A stretch of DNA of 64,000 nt from VGSG01 sp040756375 (GCA_040756375.1 JBFLZC010000006.1:62001-126000), one strand, 5' to 3'. Counted from the first letter of the stretch, positions 1 through 9,037 are shown. Notes: generated from the sequence alone by a model not told the origin. A program made the numbers and translations.

Positions 1-1487
1 TTAATCGTCGGACGTATTCTGGCCCAAATTCCTGCTGCATCTTGTTCTTGGACTGATAGGGCGGGTTGCCGATGATGGCGCTCACCGCTGGCCATTCACA
101 GAACAGCGCATCATCACAACGGATGTTGTCATCCAGCGTGTCAAGAGGAAGTGCCGATTCCCCAAAGCGAAGGGCAAGGGATTTTTGAAACCACTCGGAG
201 ATTTCTTGGAGGGCCAATTCCTTCGCTATGGTGAGGGTGACTTTCGCGAGCTCAACGGCGAAGGCGCTTTTGTCTATCCCATGAAACTGATGGACATTCA
301 GAGATCGTCCCCACCACCCCGCGGAGAGGCTCTTGCGGTGGTTCTTATAGAGTTTGTCTATAATTTGCAGTTCAAGCCTGACCAGTTCGCGATAGGCTAT
401 ATATAAGAAGTTGCCGCTTCCACACGCCGGGTCGAGCACACGGTAGTTGTGGATGGCTTCACGAAGATCGTGCAGTTCTTGGGCCTCGTTGGCTTGCCCG
501 ATAGCTTCTTGCCAGGGCTTTATGATAGTCGGCAACACAATACGCTGAATATCCGCCTCGCTGGTGAAATGGGCCCCAAGTGCGTGCCTCTCATCCTTGT
601 CCATGCTGCTTTGAAACAGAGTGCCAAATATCGGTGGCTGAACCTTTGACCAATCGTCCTTTGCTACCCCCCCCCAAGAGCGTCAGCTCATCACCAGTCA
701 TCTCAATAGGGTCAATGATGCTGAATAAGCCGCCATTGAAATAATCTATTTCTTTGAAGCGACCCGCCCTAGCTCGTTCCGGTGAATTCATCTGCCGAAA
801 GAGGTTCCCAATCAGGTCATATGAACTCTCGCCCCTGATACAAGCCTCGATCAACTGGCACATAAGCCCGCTGGGTAATAACCCCACGTCCTCAGAGAAG
901 AGGGCCACCACGATCTGAAGAATGAAACGCTGTGCCCTAGCACGCTCTTCTCCCCTTACCACAAACGAATTAAAAATCTGCGCGAGTTTATCCGCCGCTA
1001 CCCGCGTCACGGCTAGGCGGTTGTTTCCAAAAATAGGCGGCTTCGGCTCTGGGAACAGGAAGCTGAAAGCGGCGTGCCGCGCGGGGAGTTCTGTGATATG
1101 GATTTGGTCTACGGGATCGTCAAGCTGTTGGTTGAGATCATAAATCCAGAACTCATCAAAGTTGCACAGGATGACGTATCGCGGTCTGTTTGGGGTGGAA
1201 TAGAGCCAGTACTCAAACGCCTGCTGATAATGTTTACGAAGGTCATCCCCCCTGCTTTTCATTTCGAGCAAGAGTATATCTTTCCACCTCAAATCGGCCC
1301 AGCCAGCCCTCCGCTTGCCCTTGACGCGCTTTTCCAGGGACGCCCCAGCTTCCTTATAACCTTCGTGCCCAAACGCTTGAAACAAGCGGTCACAGAAGAC
1401 TTGGGCTTCCCCCTTCTCCTTCCCGTTCAGTTGAGACCAGTATTTGATAAAGCGGCTAAGGCGCTCAAGTATCTCTCGTTCTTCCAC
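1..1487 (-). pseudogene. Nuclease-methylase restriction enzyme (type IIG/IIL-like), frameshifted, runs off left edge
   Basis: The first 298 residues from the ATG at 1487 are an N-terminal domain with a PD-(D/E)xK pattern: D65, E75 and K77 in a segment reading ADLRWKDILLLEMKS. The frame then breaks at nine G (C on the plus strand, 667-675). With eight G it stays open to base 1 and shows LGAHFTS, DPACGSGNFL (about 408-435) and the amino-methyltransferase motif NPPY (56-67). One polypeptide would therefore both cut and methylate DNA, as in MmeI-like enzymes; the target-recognition domain lies beyond the window. The frameshift may be a real phase-off state, a dead gene or a base-calling error in a homopolymer. 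The gene begins 18 bases after the transposase stop. I am confident of the family, not of the gene's state. Confidence 0.85.
667..675 (-). other. Nine-G homopolymer tract disrupting the restriction-modification gene
   Basis: The run reads as G on the coding strand. Nine G give a short nonsense extension ending near 591; eight G join the nuclease part to the methylase part without a stop. Phase-variable restriction-modification genes commonly switch at tracts like this, but homopolymers are also common sequencing-error sites. Confidence 0.8.
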
Positions 1488-1505
1488 GCTGCTCGTCCTA
1501 TAGGA

Positions 1506-2336
1506 CTAGTCTTGGTCTGCCAGGCTGGCTATCTCTTCCAGCTCCCATACATGGTCAGCAACCCCGGCTTCCATTGCGGGGGTCACCCTGAGCTTTTGGT
1601 GAATCCGAGCGAAGTTATAATACATGAAATGGAGCGAGACCGCGCGAGAGAGGTTTTCGACCTTCTTAGAGAATGCGTTCGTTAGCCTGGTGAAGCGTCT
1701 CATGCTCATTCTCATGGTCAAGTTCTGGCGCTCAGCGTAGCTGGTCGAGATATGGTCGGGGTCGGGGTTGCCCGAGATCTTCCTTCTCTTGGCCCCTATG
1801 CACTTCGGCGGGCTGTAGCGCCGCTCTCCCTCTGCGTCTATGCCATAAATCTTCTGTAGTTGTGCATAATCTATATCACAACCGAAAGCCCCCTCCACCG
1901 CCTCCAAATAAGCCTTATACCCATCCGACGTAAGCTGAACGCGTCCTCTGAGCCGAGAAGCTAGGTCCGTCATGAAAATCAGTGCTGTTTCGGCGGTCCT
2001 ATCCCCCACAAGCCATGCGGGGACGAGCTTCGTGTCCGCGCAGATCGCCGTCCACGTCCAGACATCCCCATAACCAAACTCGCCCCTCTTTTCAACCGGG
2101 ACGTTCGCCTGTTTGCTATAGCAAAATGACCAAATCTCATCACACTGGACGCGCTTGCAGGGGAGGTCTACCAAGATGCGGTTCTGATATTCAGCACAAA
2201 CCTTCCCCACGTCCACGAGCAGCTTGACTACCGTGTTCTTGGCCGCGCCGGTCATGCGAACGGTTGCACGAATCGAGTTGCCCTCAACGAGGCAACTAAG
2301 CACCTGGGCACGCTTTGAAAGGGTGAGCTTGTTCAT
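1506..2336 (-). CDS. IS1-like DDE transposase, solitary
   Basis: This 276-residue protein has an N-terminal helix-turn-helix (residues about 5-40) followed by a DDE catalytic core: aspartate in CDEIWSF, aspartate in TSDGYKAY and glutamate in YAERQNLT. The layout fits the IS1-like transposases often found alone in genomes. I chose the ATG at 2336, which leads straight into the helix-turn-helix; an earlier in-frame start at 2372 only adds an unstructured dozen residues. I found no convincing terminal inverted repeats or target-site duplication, so it may be a remnant or a non-mobile copy. It lies upstream of the restriction gene on the same strand and divergent from the XRE/ImmA gene, consistent with an accessory patch. 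Confidence 0.8.
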   Translation of the reverse strand: MNKLTLSKRAQVLSCLVEGNSIRATVRMTGAAKNTVVKLLVDVGKVCAEYQNRILVDLPCKRVQCDEIWSFCYSKQANVPVEKRGEFGYGDVWTWTAICADTKLVPAWLVGDRTAETALIFMTDLASRLRGRVQLTSDGYKAYLEAVEGAFGCDIDYAQLQKIYGIDAEGERRYSPPKCIGAKRRKISGNPDPDHISTSYAERQNLTMRMSMRRFTRLTNAFSKKVENLSRAVSLHFMYYNFARIHQKLRVTPAMEAGVADHVWELEEIASLADQD

Positions 2337-2425
2337 GTGACCATGATGCTTGACCGGTGTAGGTATTGTCAAGTAAAAAATGATTACCCCCGATAACTAG
2401 TTATGATACGCAAGTGCAAAAGGGT

Positions 2426-2449
2426 CAGTTTGCGATTTTGCGCAAACTG
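2426..2449. promoter_or_regulatory. Palindromic operator upstream of the XRE/ImmA gene
   Basis: A perfect 9-base inverted repeat (CAGTTTGCG and CGCAAACTG) is separated by 6 bases and ends 4 bases before the -35 box. Its place suggests autoregulation by the downstream helix-turn-helix protein. Confidence 0.65.
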
Positions 2450-2453
2450 GGGG

Positions 2454-2482
2454 TTGACGGCTGGACGGGGGCGTGCTATAAG
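2454..2482 (+). promoter_or_regulatory. Strong sigma-70-type promoter, probably giving a near-leaderless mRNA
   Basis: TTGACG (2454-2459), a 17-base spacer, then TATAAG (2477-2482). Transcription would start around 2488-2490, only a few bases before the ATG at 2492, leaving no room for a ribosome binding site. Confidence 0.7.
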
Positions 2483-2491
2483 CCTTTTCTC

Positions 2492-3631
2492 ATGGAAGCA
2501 GAACCCTATCGGACCCCTGGGCAATTTCTGGAGGCGCTACTAGCCGCTCGTGGTTGGACAAAACGAGTCCTGTCTATCATCCTTGGCATTAATGAAACCG
2601 GCTTGAACAAGCTCATAGCTGGCAAGAAGCCCCTCACTGCTGAGATGGCCATTCTTTTGGCCGAGGTCTTTGAGGAACCCGCAGAGAGATTCTTAAAACT
2701 CCAGCAAGAATATGACCTTGCCCGAGCCCGAATAGTCTCGAGACCTGACCCTGGCCGTTCCATACGAGCGCGACTATTCGGAGAGCTGCCAATTACGGAC
2801 ATGCTCAAGCGTGGCTGGTTGGATGCGGATGATATCCGCGACGTGCCTAAGATTCAACGCGCCCTAATGAAATTCTTTGGCGTGGCATCTATAGATGACA
2901 TCGAGATACTTCCCCACGCGACAAGGAAGACAAGCACCTTTACGCCAGCCAGTCCTGCGCAACTAGCGTGGGTTTACAGGGTAAGGGAAATCGCTAGTGA
3001 TATGGTCGTAGCGCGCTACTCTCCAGCTGCGGTGCGAAAGGCGGTCTTACTCTTAAAGAATCTTCTTTCTGCGGCAGAAGAAGCGCGGAAGGCCCCACGA
3101 ATTCTTGCGGAATGCGGAATAAGATACGTCATCGTCGAATCATTGCCATCCGCAAAAATCGACGGGGTATGCTTTTGGCTTAATGCTTGGTCTCCGGTGA
3201 TCGGCATGTCCTTACGATTCGACCGGATTGATAACTTTTGGTTTGTGTTGCGGCATGAGGTAGAGCATGTCTTGCAGCAGCACGGACGGGCCGCGATGAT
3301 GATAGATACGGAGCTTGAAGGAGAACGAGCCGGTACAGGCAATGACCTCTTAGAGGAAGAACGCATCGCCAATGAAGCGGCCGCAGATTTTTGCGTCCCC
3401 CAGAAAAGGATAGACAGCTTCATTGCTCGTAAGGCCCCATTTTTTAATGAACGAGATATTCTTGGCTTGGCACGCACGTTACAGATTCACCCTGGTTTGA
3501 TCGCAGGACAACTGCAACATCGGACCGGAAGATATGACCGCTTTCGGCAGCATCTGGCAAAGATTCGCTATATAGTGGCCCCCAGCGCGATAGTCGATGG
3601 CTGGGGAGATATTGCCCCGGTTGATTTGTAA
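2492..3631 (+). CDS. XRE-family regulator fused to ImmA/IrrE metallopeptidase
   Basis: The 379-residue protein starts with a HigA-like helix-turn-helix (about 10-75) and ends with an ImmA/IrrE peptidase domain whose zinc motif reads HEVEH, preceded by FWFVLR and followed by ANEAAADFCVP. Proteins of this kind repress their own promoter and cleave a regulator or relieve repression in response to a signal; many serve mobile elements or toxin-antitoxin systems. I prefer the ATG at 2492 over the GTG at 2414, because the promoter and operator lie between them and the helix-turn-helix begins directly after 2492. The next gene follows after 10 bases and is probably cotranscribed. No separate toxin gene is visible upstream. 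Confidence 0.85.
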   Translation: MEAEPYRTPGQFLEALLAARGWTKRVLSIILGINETGLNKLIAGKKPLTAEMAILLAEVFEEPAERFLKLQQEYDLARARIVSRPDPGRSIRARLFGELPITDMLKRGWLDADDIRDVPKIQRALMKFFGVASIDDIEILPHATRKTSTFTPASPAQLAWVYRVREIASDMVVARYSPAAVRKAVLLLKNLLSAAEEARKAPRILAECGIRYVIVESLPSAKIDGVCFWLNAWSPVIGMSLRFDRIDNFWFVLRHEVEHVLQQHGRAAMMIDTELEGERAGTGNDLLEEERIANEAAADFCVPQKRIDSFIARKAPFFNERDILGLARTLQIHPGLIAGQLQHRTGRYDRFRQHLAKIRYIVAPSAIVDGWGDIAPVDL

Positions 3632-3641
3632 GGAGGATACA

Positions 3642-4121
3642 ATGGCAACAACGAAAGAAAAACAGCGTCTGATCCGGTGGTACAAGGAAGAGACAGGGAA
3701 GACGGCAGTGGACATGAGGGAGGTTGCACTCTTCGCAGTAAAGAAGGGTTGGAAGTTGGCAGACCCCATAGACCCAATCGACCGTCTGGCAAACGAACTT
3801 GCAAGGGCGGCCCGCGAAGAGGTCAGAACCGACACAAAGACAGGCAAGCCCTATCGTGCGAACCATGCCTATCTCGCAACACAGGGCGGTACACAACTGC
3901 ACCTTTGGATCGATATCGACGAAGCCCCCCGAAAGCCGATGTTTAAGAGCCTTATGGCGCGGCGTGAACAGATGGTCGGGGATGGTCTCCAATTGACCCT
4001 AGATGCGGATCACTGGAACAGTATTCACCCTGACGAAGATCCGATTGTTGTGCCGATGGATTTCACGGAGGATATCGAGGAACGGAAAAACGCACCAGAA
4101 GAGGAGAAAAGGGCAAGTTAG
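3642..4121 (+). CDS. Uncharacterised protein linked to the XRE/ImmA gene
   Basis: This 159-residue soluble, highly charged protein has no motif I recognise. It begins at ATG 3642 behind a strong Shine-Dalgarno (AAGGAGG, 3631-3637), right after the XRE/ImmA stop, so the two form an operon. The N-terminal 60 residues look helical, a middle segment (KTGKPYRANHAYLATQGG) is Gly/Tyr-rich, and the C-terminus is acidic then basic. The tight coupling suggests it is the substrate or partner of the peptidase-regulator, possibly the toxin or a target protein; this is inference from position only. Its stop codon overlaps the stop of the convergent gene. Confidence 0.6.
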   Translation: MATTKEKQRLIRWYKEETGKTAVDMREVALFAVKKGWKLADPIDPIDRLANELARAAREEVRTDTKTGKPYRANHAYLATQGGTQLHLWIDIDEAPRKPMFKSLMARREQMVGDGLQLTLDADHWNSIHPDEDPIVVPMDFTEDIEERKNAPEEEKRAS

Positions 4122-4372
4122 CGAGTGGATTTCTTCCATCTGGCGCGAGCCGCAAGTCGGGCAATCTCCGCTCGTTCTTCAGGTGTGAGCTTCTTGGCTC
4201 TGGCCCTTCCCCCCTTCAGGCCCCCCAACCTTCCGAGCGCTACAGCATGAGGGTTTTTATCCGATTCGGGTTGTGGGCGATCTTCCGGCGTGGCATCTTC
4301 AACGACGCTGTGGGCGAGGCGATTTAGGTCTCTTGGTCGCTTCTTCTTGGGTTTTGCTTCTTGTTCGCTCAT
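4118..4372 (-). CDS. Small basic KGG-like protein
   Basis: The protein has 84 residues. A Lys/Arg/Pro-rich acidic-basic N-terminus is followed by a C-terminal motif (LGRLGGLKGGRARAKKL, then an EERAEIARLAARARW helix) that recurs in small bacterial proteins of unknown role. The Gly-Gly and Lys-Gly-Gly steps recall KGG-type stress peptides, and the high positive charge suggests nucleic-acid binding. It converges on the preceding gene with overlapping stop codons at 4118-4121. The function is not known. Confidence 0.55.
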   Translation of the reverse strand: MSEQEAKPKKKRPRDLNRLAHSVVEDATPEDRPQPESDKNPHAVALGRLGGLKGGRARAKKLTPEERAEIARLAARARWKKSTR

Positions 4373-4641
4373 GCATAGAGTTTACCGTGGGCGCGCTCGG
4401 ATTTCAAGGGGAAGAAATTTCAAACTGACCCACTACCACACTTTAATGTTGCGTGAAACTTCTAAGAGGAGTACTGTACCGTACGCAATTTTAGGTGTCT
4501 CGAAGCCGTCATTTTCCATATCGTCATTTATTCCGTTTTTCTTGACATTTGGGTCATTTTATGAAAGTTGATTCCCGTGTTAAGCCGTAATCTTGTGCGG
4601 CGACACCTCTTCGCCTTCCTTCAGTCTTGGGGAGCGTGCCC
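4373..4641. other. Intergenic, AT-richer than surroundings
   Basis: No gene seen. A TTGACA-like hexamer lies near 4548 but has no well-spaced -10 box. The segment near 4423-4440 (AACTGACCCACTACCAC) resembles insertion-sequence end debris, which I could not confirm. Confidence 0.3.
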
Positions 4642-6735
4642 ATGATCCAGGTCCGATGCCCTGAATGCGGATACCTTCAGACCCTCTCTGAAGAGCGATT
4701 CCTGTCCGTCTCGGATGACTTCCTTCAATGTCCTCACTGCAACGCCAAGGTGCCCAAAGAATGGAACCCGGTCTCAGAAGAATCCCTACCTGAAGAGGTG
4801 CGCCACAAGATGCTCGCCTTTTCCAGGCGCATCCTTACCGGCGGAGATCTTACCCGCGAGATGGTGTATGCGCTCGAGTCTCTTGTGCGCCATCACGGTC
4901 CCATGAAGCAGAGCACCCAAGCGCTGGGAGTCGGATATGCCGCGCTGGGCGAATACCGCAAGGCATTGGAATTCTTGGTTCAGGCCGAGCAAGAGGCGCC
5001 TGAAGACCGCGAGGTCAAAGCCGCTCTGCTCCAGGCTTATCTTGGAGCCGGGCAGTTCGAGGACGCGGTGAGGGCAGGCCGAATGCTCGTAAATACGTGG
5101 GGTTCTGCGGTCTCGGACGACACGGTCGCCGCGTTTGCGTTAGCGTTGCTCAACTTGGGCAGGATCGACGACGCACAGGCTCTTCTCGGATCCTATCCAG
5201 GGCTGGATCCACGGAATCCCTTGGTGAAACAGGCGAAAAAGCTGTTGAGACGGGTAAATGGATCGGATATCTGGTCTTTTCTGGAAGAGCTGACCCCGCT
5301 ACACCGCCTCTTTCGAAAGGCAGAGAAGACCCGGTCCCACCCGGCGGCCTTCCCAGATGATTTCGACGAGCCGCCTCCTTTCGCCGACACCGAACCCCCT
5401 CGCCCTGCGGCTGCGCGACCTGCTCCACAGCCCGAACCGCCCCAGGAGCATATCCCCGCGCCTCCCCGTCTCATAGTAAAAAGGCTGAAAGCCACGCTGG
5501 AATACTGGATCTACGTGCCTGGACCCTCGGCTCCCAAGCGAGAAGCCATCAGGCATCGACTAGCTGAACTACAGCCCGCGCCCGAGGCGAGAGATCGCGT
5601 GCTGCGTATGCTTGACACCTTCGCGGACAGGAAAGAACTCAGCGTCGATTATATTTTCCGCCGCGACGCGGAAGAGCTGTTCAATTATCCCGGTGAAATC
5701 ATCCCGAAGAATTCACGCAAGCTCAGCGAGGACGATTTCAGTACACTTAATGCGGCCGCGATGGTGCTGAGGATGCGTCTGGTAACGGCGGACGTCGCGA
5801 CATTCGACTACCTCGACTTCATGGTCCGTTACGTGGAAGCGGCGAGAGACTTAACCGGGGGCGTGATCCAGGATGCGATTTCACACACGCTGTGGGGAAG
5901 TGCGGAGTGGAAGAGCAAAATGCCCGCGAATCATCTTTCGCGCATCATTGAATCGCATGTGCGGTGGGACGCGCTCGACGAAAGCGGCATCGTGTGGTTA
6001 CACAGTCATGGGATGCAGAAGTTCGGCCTTCCCGAGACGGAATTGGAAGGAATCCCTGCGGATCTGGTAGCACCGGCCCTCACGTTGATGACATTGGTTA
6101 GTGAAACTCTTCTGGATAGGCGGGGCTCGGAACTGGACTTGGAAGAATACTTTTCCATTCGCGGCACCTCGCTGCGGTTCGTGATGCAGGCCAGACCGGG
6201 CGACGAAGAACGCCACTTCCCCGTAGGGAGCCTCAAGATACTCCCGTACGTTCAGGATTACGATCCGAGGAGTCGGGACACGACGCGGCATGTCCTCAGA
6301 ATCCTCCAGTCCAAGCTGCGAGGAGACCCTGGTCTGGCAGGGCGGAGCGCGCGTGCGCCGAGGCCGCCCACCCCTGAAGAGCCCTCGGTCTCCACTAACC
6401 TGAAAGAGCGGCTCCTAGAAGCCCACACAAAGGCAAAGGCCGAATTGGATCAGTTCAAGCGGAGCTTTCACGGAAGTACGGAAATCACCGAGGCTGTACA
6501 TGCGGTAAAGGTCGGCTTCCCGGTCCGGGAAGACGAATACGAATGGATGTGGGTCTCGGTGGATGCGTGGAGCGGAACGTCTTTGGCCGGTCGCCTGGAG
6601 AACAGCCCCGTACTGCGCAAGGATCTGGCCAAAGGTTGCCGAGTGCAATTGCACGAGGGTGAAATATTCGACTGGGTCATCGCGTCGGAAGGCCACATAG
6701 TCGACGGAGCGTTCACCGAACAGATCGCGAGTTGA
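4642..6735 (+). CDS. Zinc-ribbon / TPR / DUF2314 protein, partner of the AAA ATPase
   Basis: This 697-residue cytosolic protein opens with a zinc ribbon (CPECG, then CPHCN about 30 residues later), continues with TPR-like helical repeats (about 65-200), a Pro-rich linker (about 240-275) and a long unassigned middle. It ends in a domain resembling DUF2314 (about 620-697; VSVDAWSG, GRLENSP, FDWV). The start at ATG 4642 has GGGGAG at 4629-4634; the TTG at 4627 is less likely. The AAA ATPase begins 95 bases downstream on the same strand, so the two probably work together. DUF2314 proteins are functionally obscure, and I recognise no catalytic residues. It may be an adaptor that presents clients to the ATPase. 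Confidence 0.65.
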   Translation: MIQVRCPECGYLQTLSEERFLSVSDDFLQCPHCNAKVPKEWNPVSEESLPEEVRHKMLAFSRRILTGGDLTREMVYALESLVRHHGPMKQSTQALGVGYAALGEYRKALEFLVQAEQEAPEDREVKAALLQAYLGAGQFEDAVRAGRMLVNTWGSAVSDDTVAAFALALLNLGRIDDAQALLGSYPGLDPRNPLVKQAKKLLRRVNGSDIWSFLEELTPLHRLFRKAEKTRSHPAAFPDDFDEPPPFADTEPPRPAAARPAPQPEPPQEHIPAPPRLIVKRLKATLEYWIYVPGPSAPKREAIRHRLAELQPAPEARDRVLRMLDTFADRKELSVDYIFRRDAEELFNYPGEIIPKNSRKLSEDDFSTLNAAAMVLRMRLVTADVATFDYLDFMVRYVEAARDLTGGVIQDAISHTLWGSAEWKSKMPANHLSRIIESHVRWDALDESGIVWLHSHGMQKFGLPETELEGIPADLVAPALTLMTLVSETLLDRRGSELDLEEYFSIRGTSLRFVMQARPGDEERHFPVGSLKILPYVQDYDPRSRDTTRHVLRILQSKLRGDPGLAGRSARAPRPPTPEEPSVSTNLKERLLEAHTKAKAELDQFKRSFHGSTEITEAVHAVKVGFPVREDEYEWMWVSVDAWSGTSLAGRLENSPVLRKDLAKGCRVQLHEGEIFDWVIASEGHIVDGAFTEQIAS

Positions 6736-6830
6736 AATGCGCGGGAATATGGGCACACCATCCCTGGAGCTCCTCCCCTCGCGGCCGCGCCCATTGCGGG
6801 AAATCATGATCTGTGGCATGATGTCAATGT

Positions 6831-8369
6831 GTGCTCAACGCTATTGATGGGCCTGACCCTGCCATGATCATTCAGAAGATTCAGCGTTTGCTCGCCACGA
6901 GAGCTACCCTCGTATACCTTGTCTCAGAAGAAGAGGAACGGGTTGAGCGCCTTGTTGCCGCTGCATCCGAGAAGGTGCTGGGCAGCTCTGCCCCCGTGTA
7001 CACCTGGTCCTGCCTCAAGGGTCTCACGCGGGGTAAGGATGTCAGCGAGGCAATAACCGACCCGGTTCGGGCTCTTGAGTTCTTTTTACACGTCAAGGAC
7101 TCGGGGCCTCTCATCTTCAAAGACCTGCACCTATTCCTGGACCACAATCCGCAACTGATCCGACAATTGAAGGAATCTGCACGGCAGCTGCGCGGCAAAG
7201 CAAAGACCATATTCTTTGTCTGCCCTCACCTTGCCCTCCCCATGGATCTATATTCAATCTTCAAGATCGAAGATGTGCCATTGCCCCAGCACGATGAACT
7301 CCAGCGGCTCCTTGACGCGTGCATCGATGCTCACTCGAAGACCGAAGCGCTTCGGAGTTCACTCACGGAGGAGCTGCGGGAAAAGATGGCCATCGCGGCC
7401 CAAGGCTTCACCGCAAATGAGGCGGTCGAAGCGTTTCGTGGAGCGCTGATAAACCAGGCTGCCGTAACCGCGACAACAGTCGATCGCGTGGTCGCGGAAA
7501 AGGAAGCTCTGGTTCGGAGGAGTGGCGTCCTCGAATTCGTGCACGCGGAAGCAGGTACCTGGGAAATAGGCGGCCTCGTCAACCTGAAGAAATGGCTGGA
7601 AGAACGAACCAGAGCCTTTTCGCCCGAAGCCGCGAAATGGGGGCTTACGCCTCCCAAGGGCATCCTGGTCATGGGCGTGAGCGGTTGCGGGAAAAGCCTT
7701 GTGGTCAAGGCCATTGCCGCGTACTGGAAGCTCCCGCTCCTGCGCCTGGACATGGGCCGGCTTTACGACGGTCTGGCTGGCCTGCCTGAAGAAGTGATGC
7801 GCAAAGCGATCAAGACATCCGAAGCAATGGCTCCCTGTGTGCTCTGGATTGATGAGATCGAGGCCGGTATCGCTAATCAACAACAAAAAGCCGCAGGCGG
7901 CAGCGAATCGCGGGTCCTGGCACAATTTCTTACCTGGATGCAGGAGAAGACTGCCGCAGTATTCGTGGGCGCCACCGCGAATGAAGTGGAGGTCCTGCCA
8001 CCGGAAATCCTGCGAAAGGGGCGCTTTGACGAGCTCTTTTTCATAGGCCTCCCCGACAAAGACGAACGCAAGCACATCCTCACGATACATATGAAGAAAC
8101 GCAATGTTGACCCGTCCAAATTCGACATGGATTACCTCGCGGAATCAACGCAGGGTTTCAATGGGGCTGAAATTGAGCAAGGTGTGATCTCAGCCGTTTA
8201 CGAAAGCATGTCCTCAAACGCGGACATCTCCGAGCATACCCTGGCAAATGCCCTCCGCAACATCATCCCCCTCTCCCAGACCATGCGGGAACGCATCGAA
8301 AAGATCGAGAACTGGGCACGTGACCGCGCTATGAAAGCTTCCCTCCACGCATTTGACGGCACCAATTAA
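6831..8369 (+). CDS. Ycf46-like AAA ATPase
   Basis: This 512-residue protein has an N-terminal domain typical of the Ycf46 family (about 10-240, with an inactive P-loop-like fold) and a C-terminal AAA module: Walker A GVSGCGKS (282-289), Walker B CVLWIDEIE (336-344), and a sensor/arginine-finger region around RKGRFDELFF. Cyanobacterial Ycf46 is linked to carbon-dioxide acclimation, but the biochemical role in heterotrophs is unknown. The GTG at 6831 is used here; an ATG at 6864 would remove 11 residues. Gene order after the zinc-ribbon/DUF2314 gene suggests a two-gene functional unit. Confidence 0.75.
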   Translation: MLNAIDGPDPAMIIQKIQRLLATRATLVYLVSEEEERVERLVAAASEKVLGSSAPVYTWSCLKGLTRGKDVSEAITDPVRALEFFLHVKDSGPLIFKDLHLFLDHNPQLIRQLKESARQLRGKAKTIFFVCPHLALPMDLYSIFKIEDVPLPQHDELQRLLDACIDAHSKTEALRSSLTEELREKMAIAAQGFTANEAVEAFRGALINQAAVTATTVDRVVAEKEALVRRSGVLEFVHAEAGTWEIGGLVNLKKWLEERTRAFSPEAAKWGLTPPKGILVMGVSGCGKSLVVKAIAAYWKLPLLRLDMGRLYDGLAGLPEEVMRKAIKTSEAMAPCVLWIDEIEAGIANQQQKAAGGSESRVLAQFLTWMQEKTAAVFVGATANEVEVLPPEILRKGRFDELFFIGLPDKDERKHILTIHMKKRNVDPSKFDMDYLAESTQGFNGAEIEQGVISAVYESMSSNADISEHTLANALRNIIPLSQTMRERIEKIENWARDRAMKASLHAFDGTN

Positions 8370-8530
8370 TACCAAAGATCGCTGGACAGATCCGGTGGGG
8401 CCTGATATGAGACTGGCCCAGATTGGGGGCTGGATTGTGCTCCGGATCCCCTCAGCCCTGGATTCAAGCCATGCAAGCATTCTTTTCCGATCCTTTGAGC
8501 AAACAGTTCCTGCCGCACCGGCACAGAACT

Positions 8531-9037
8531 ATGATCCGAATTCTTGCGCTCTTGGTTGCCCTGTTGCTCGCTGCCCCGAGCCTTGCCGTGTCACTCCCGT
8601 GGACCTCGGAAAAGGATCGTATCGAAAAGAGACTCAATGAAATCTGGCAGGCGCTGCTGAAGAACGATCAGTATCGACTGCGAGCGTATGTGTTAGGCCC
8701 TGGCGAGGATGCTTTCATCAACCAAGAGCTGGATGTAATAAAGCGATTCGGAATCACCGATTACGAATGCAAGGCGCTCAATGTGAGCCTGGACCCTGTA
8801 TACGGGCAGATGGCCTGGGTGGAAGTGGAGTTGATTGCCACCCTTGACGACGGGGAGAACACCAGTAGGCGTGGACTCAGAGTCCTCAAGAAGGTTGGCG
8901 GAGAGTGGAGGCTCATTGCCCAGGTCGGCAAGAAGCGATCAAAGGCCTCAAAAAAGGCTGGTGAGACCAATGAACCTCGACCGCCCGCGGCTCCCGGCGC
9001 GGCGCCAACTGAGAGTAAACGCCTGGGCGTAGAATAG
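8531..9037 (+). CDS. Exported small protein, NTF2/DUF4440-like
   Basis: The protein has 168 residues with a clear signal peptide (MIRILALLVALLLAAPSLA). The mature part begins with a helix reading RIEKRLNEIWQALLKNDQYR, followed by strands ending in LKKVGGEWRLIAQVGKK. This helix-then-sheet pattern resembles NTF2-like (DUF4440) domains used as small ligand-binding or enzyme folds. A Pro/Ala-rich tail closes it. ATG 8531 is chosen because the signal peptide starts there; the upstream extension from 8423 is unlikely. It probably acts in the periplasm. No function can be assigned from its neighbours. Confidence 0.6.
   Translation: MIRILALLVALLLAAPSLAVSLPWTSEKDRIEKRLNEIWQALLKNDQYRLRAYVLGPGEDAFINQELDVIKRFGITDYECKALNVSLDPVYGQMAWVEVELIATLDDGENTSRRGLRVLKKVGGEWRLIAQVGKKRSKASKKAGETNEPRPPAAPGAAPTESKRLGVE

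Noticed and set aside
1074..1685. Long plus-strand open frame
   Set aside because: Antisense to the restriction gene and the transposase end; no ribosome site or recognisable protein pattern.
1506..2336. Complete insertion sequence around the transposase
   Set aside because: No terminal inverted repeats or target duplication could be found, so only the gene is reported.
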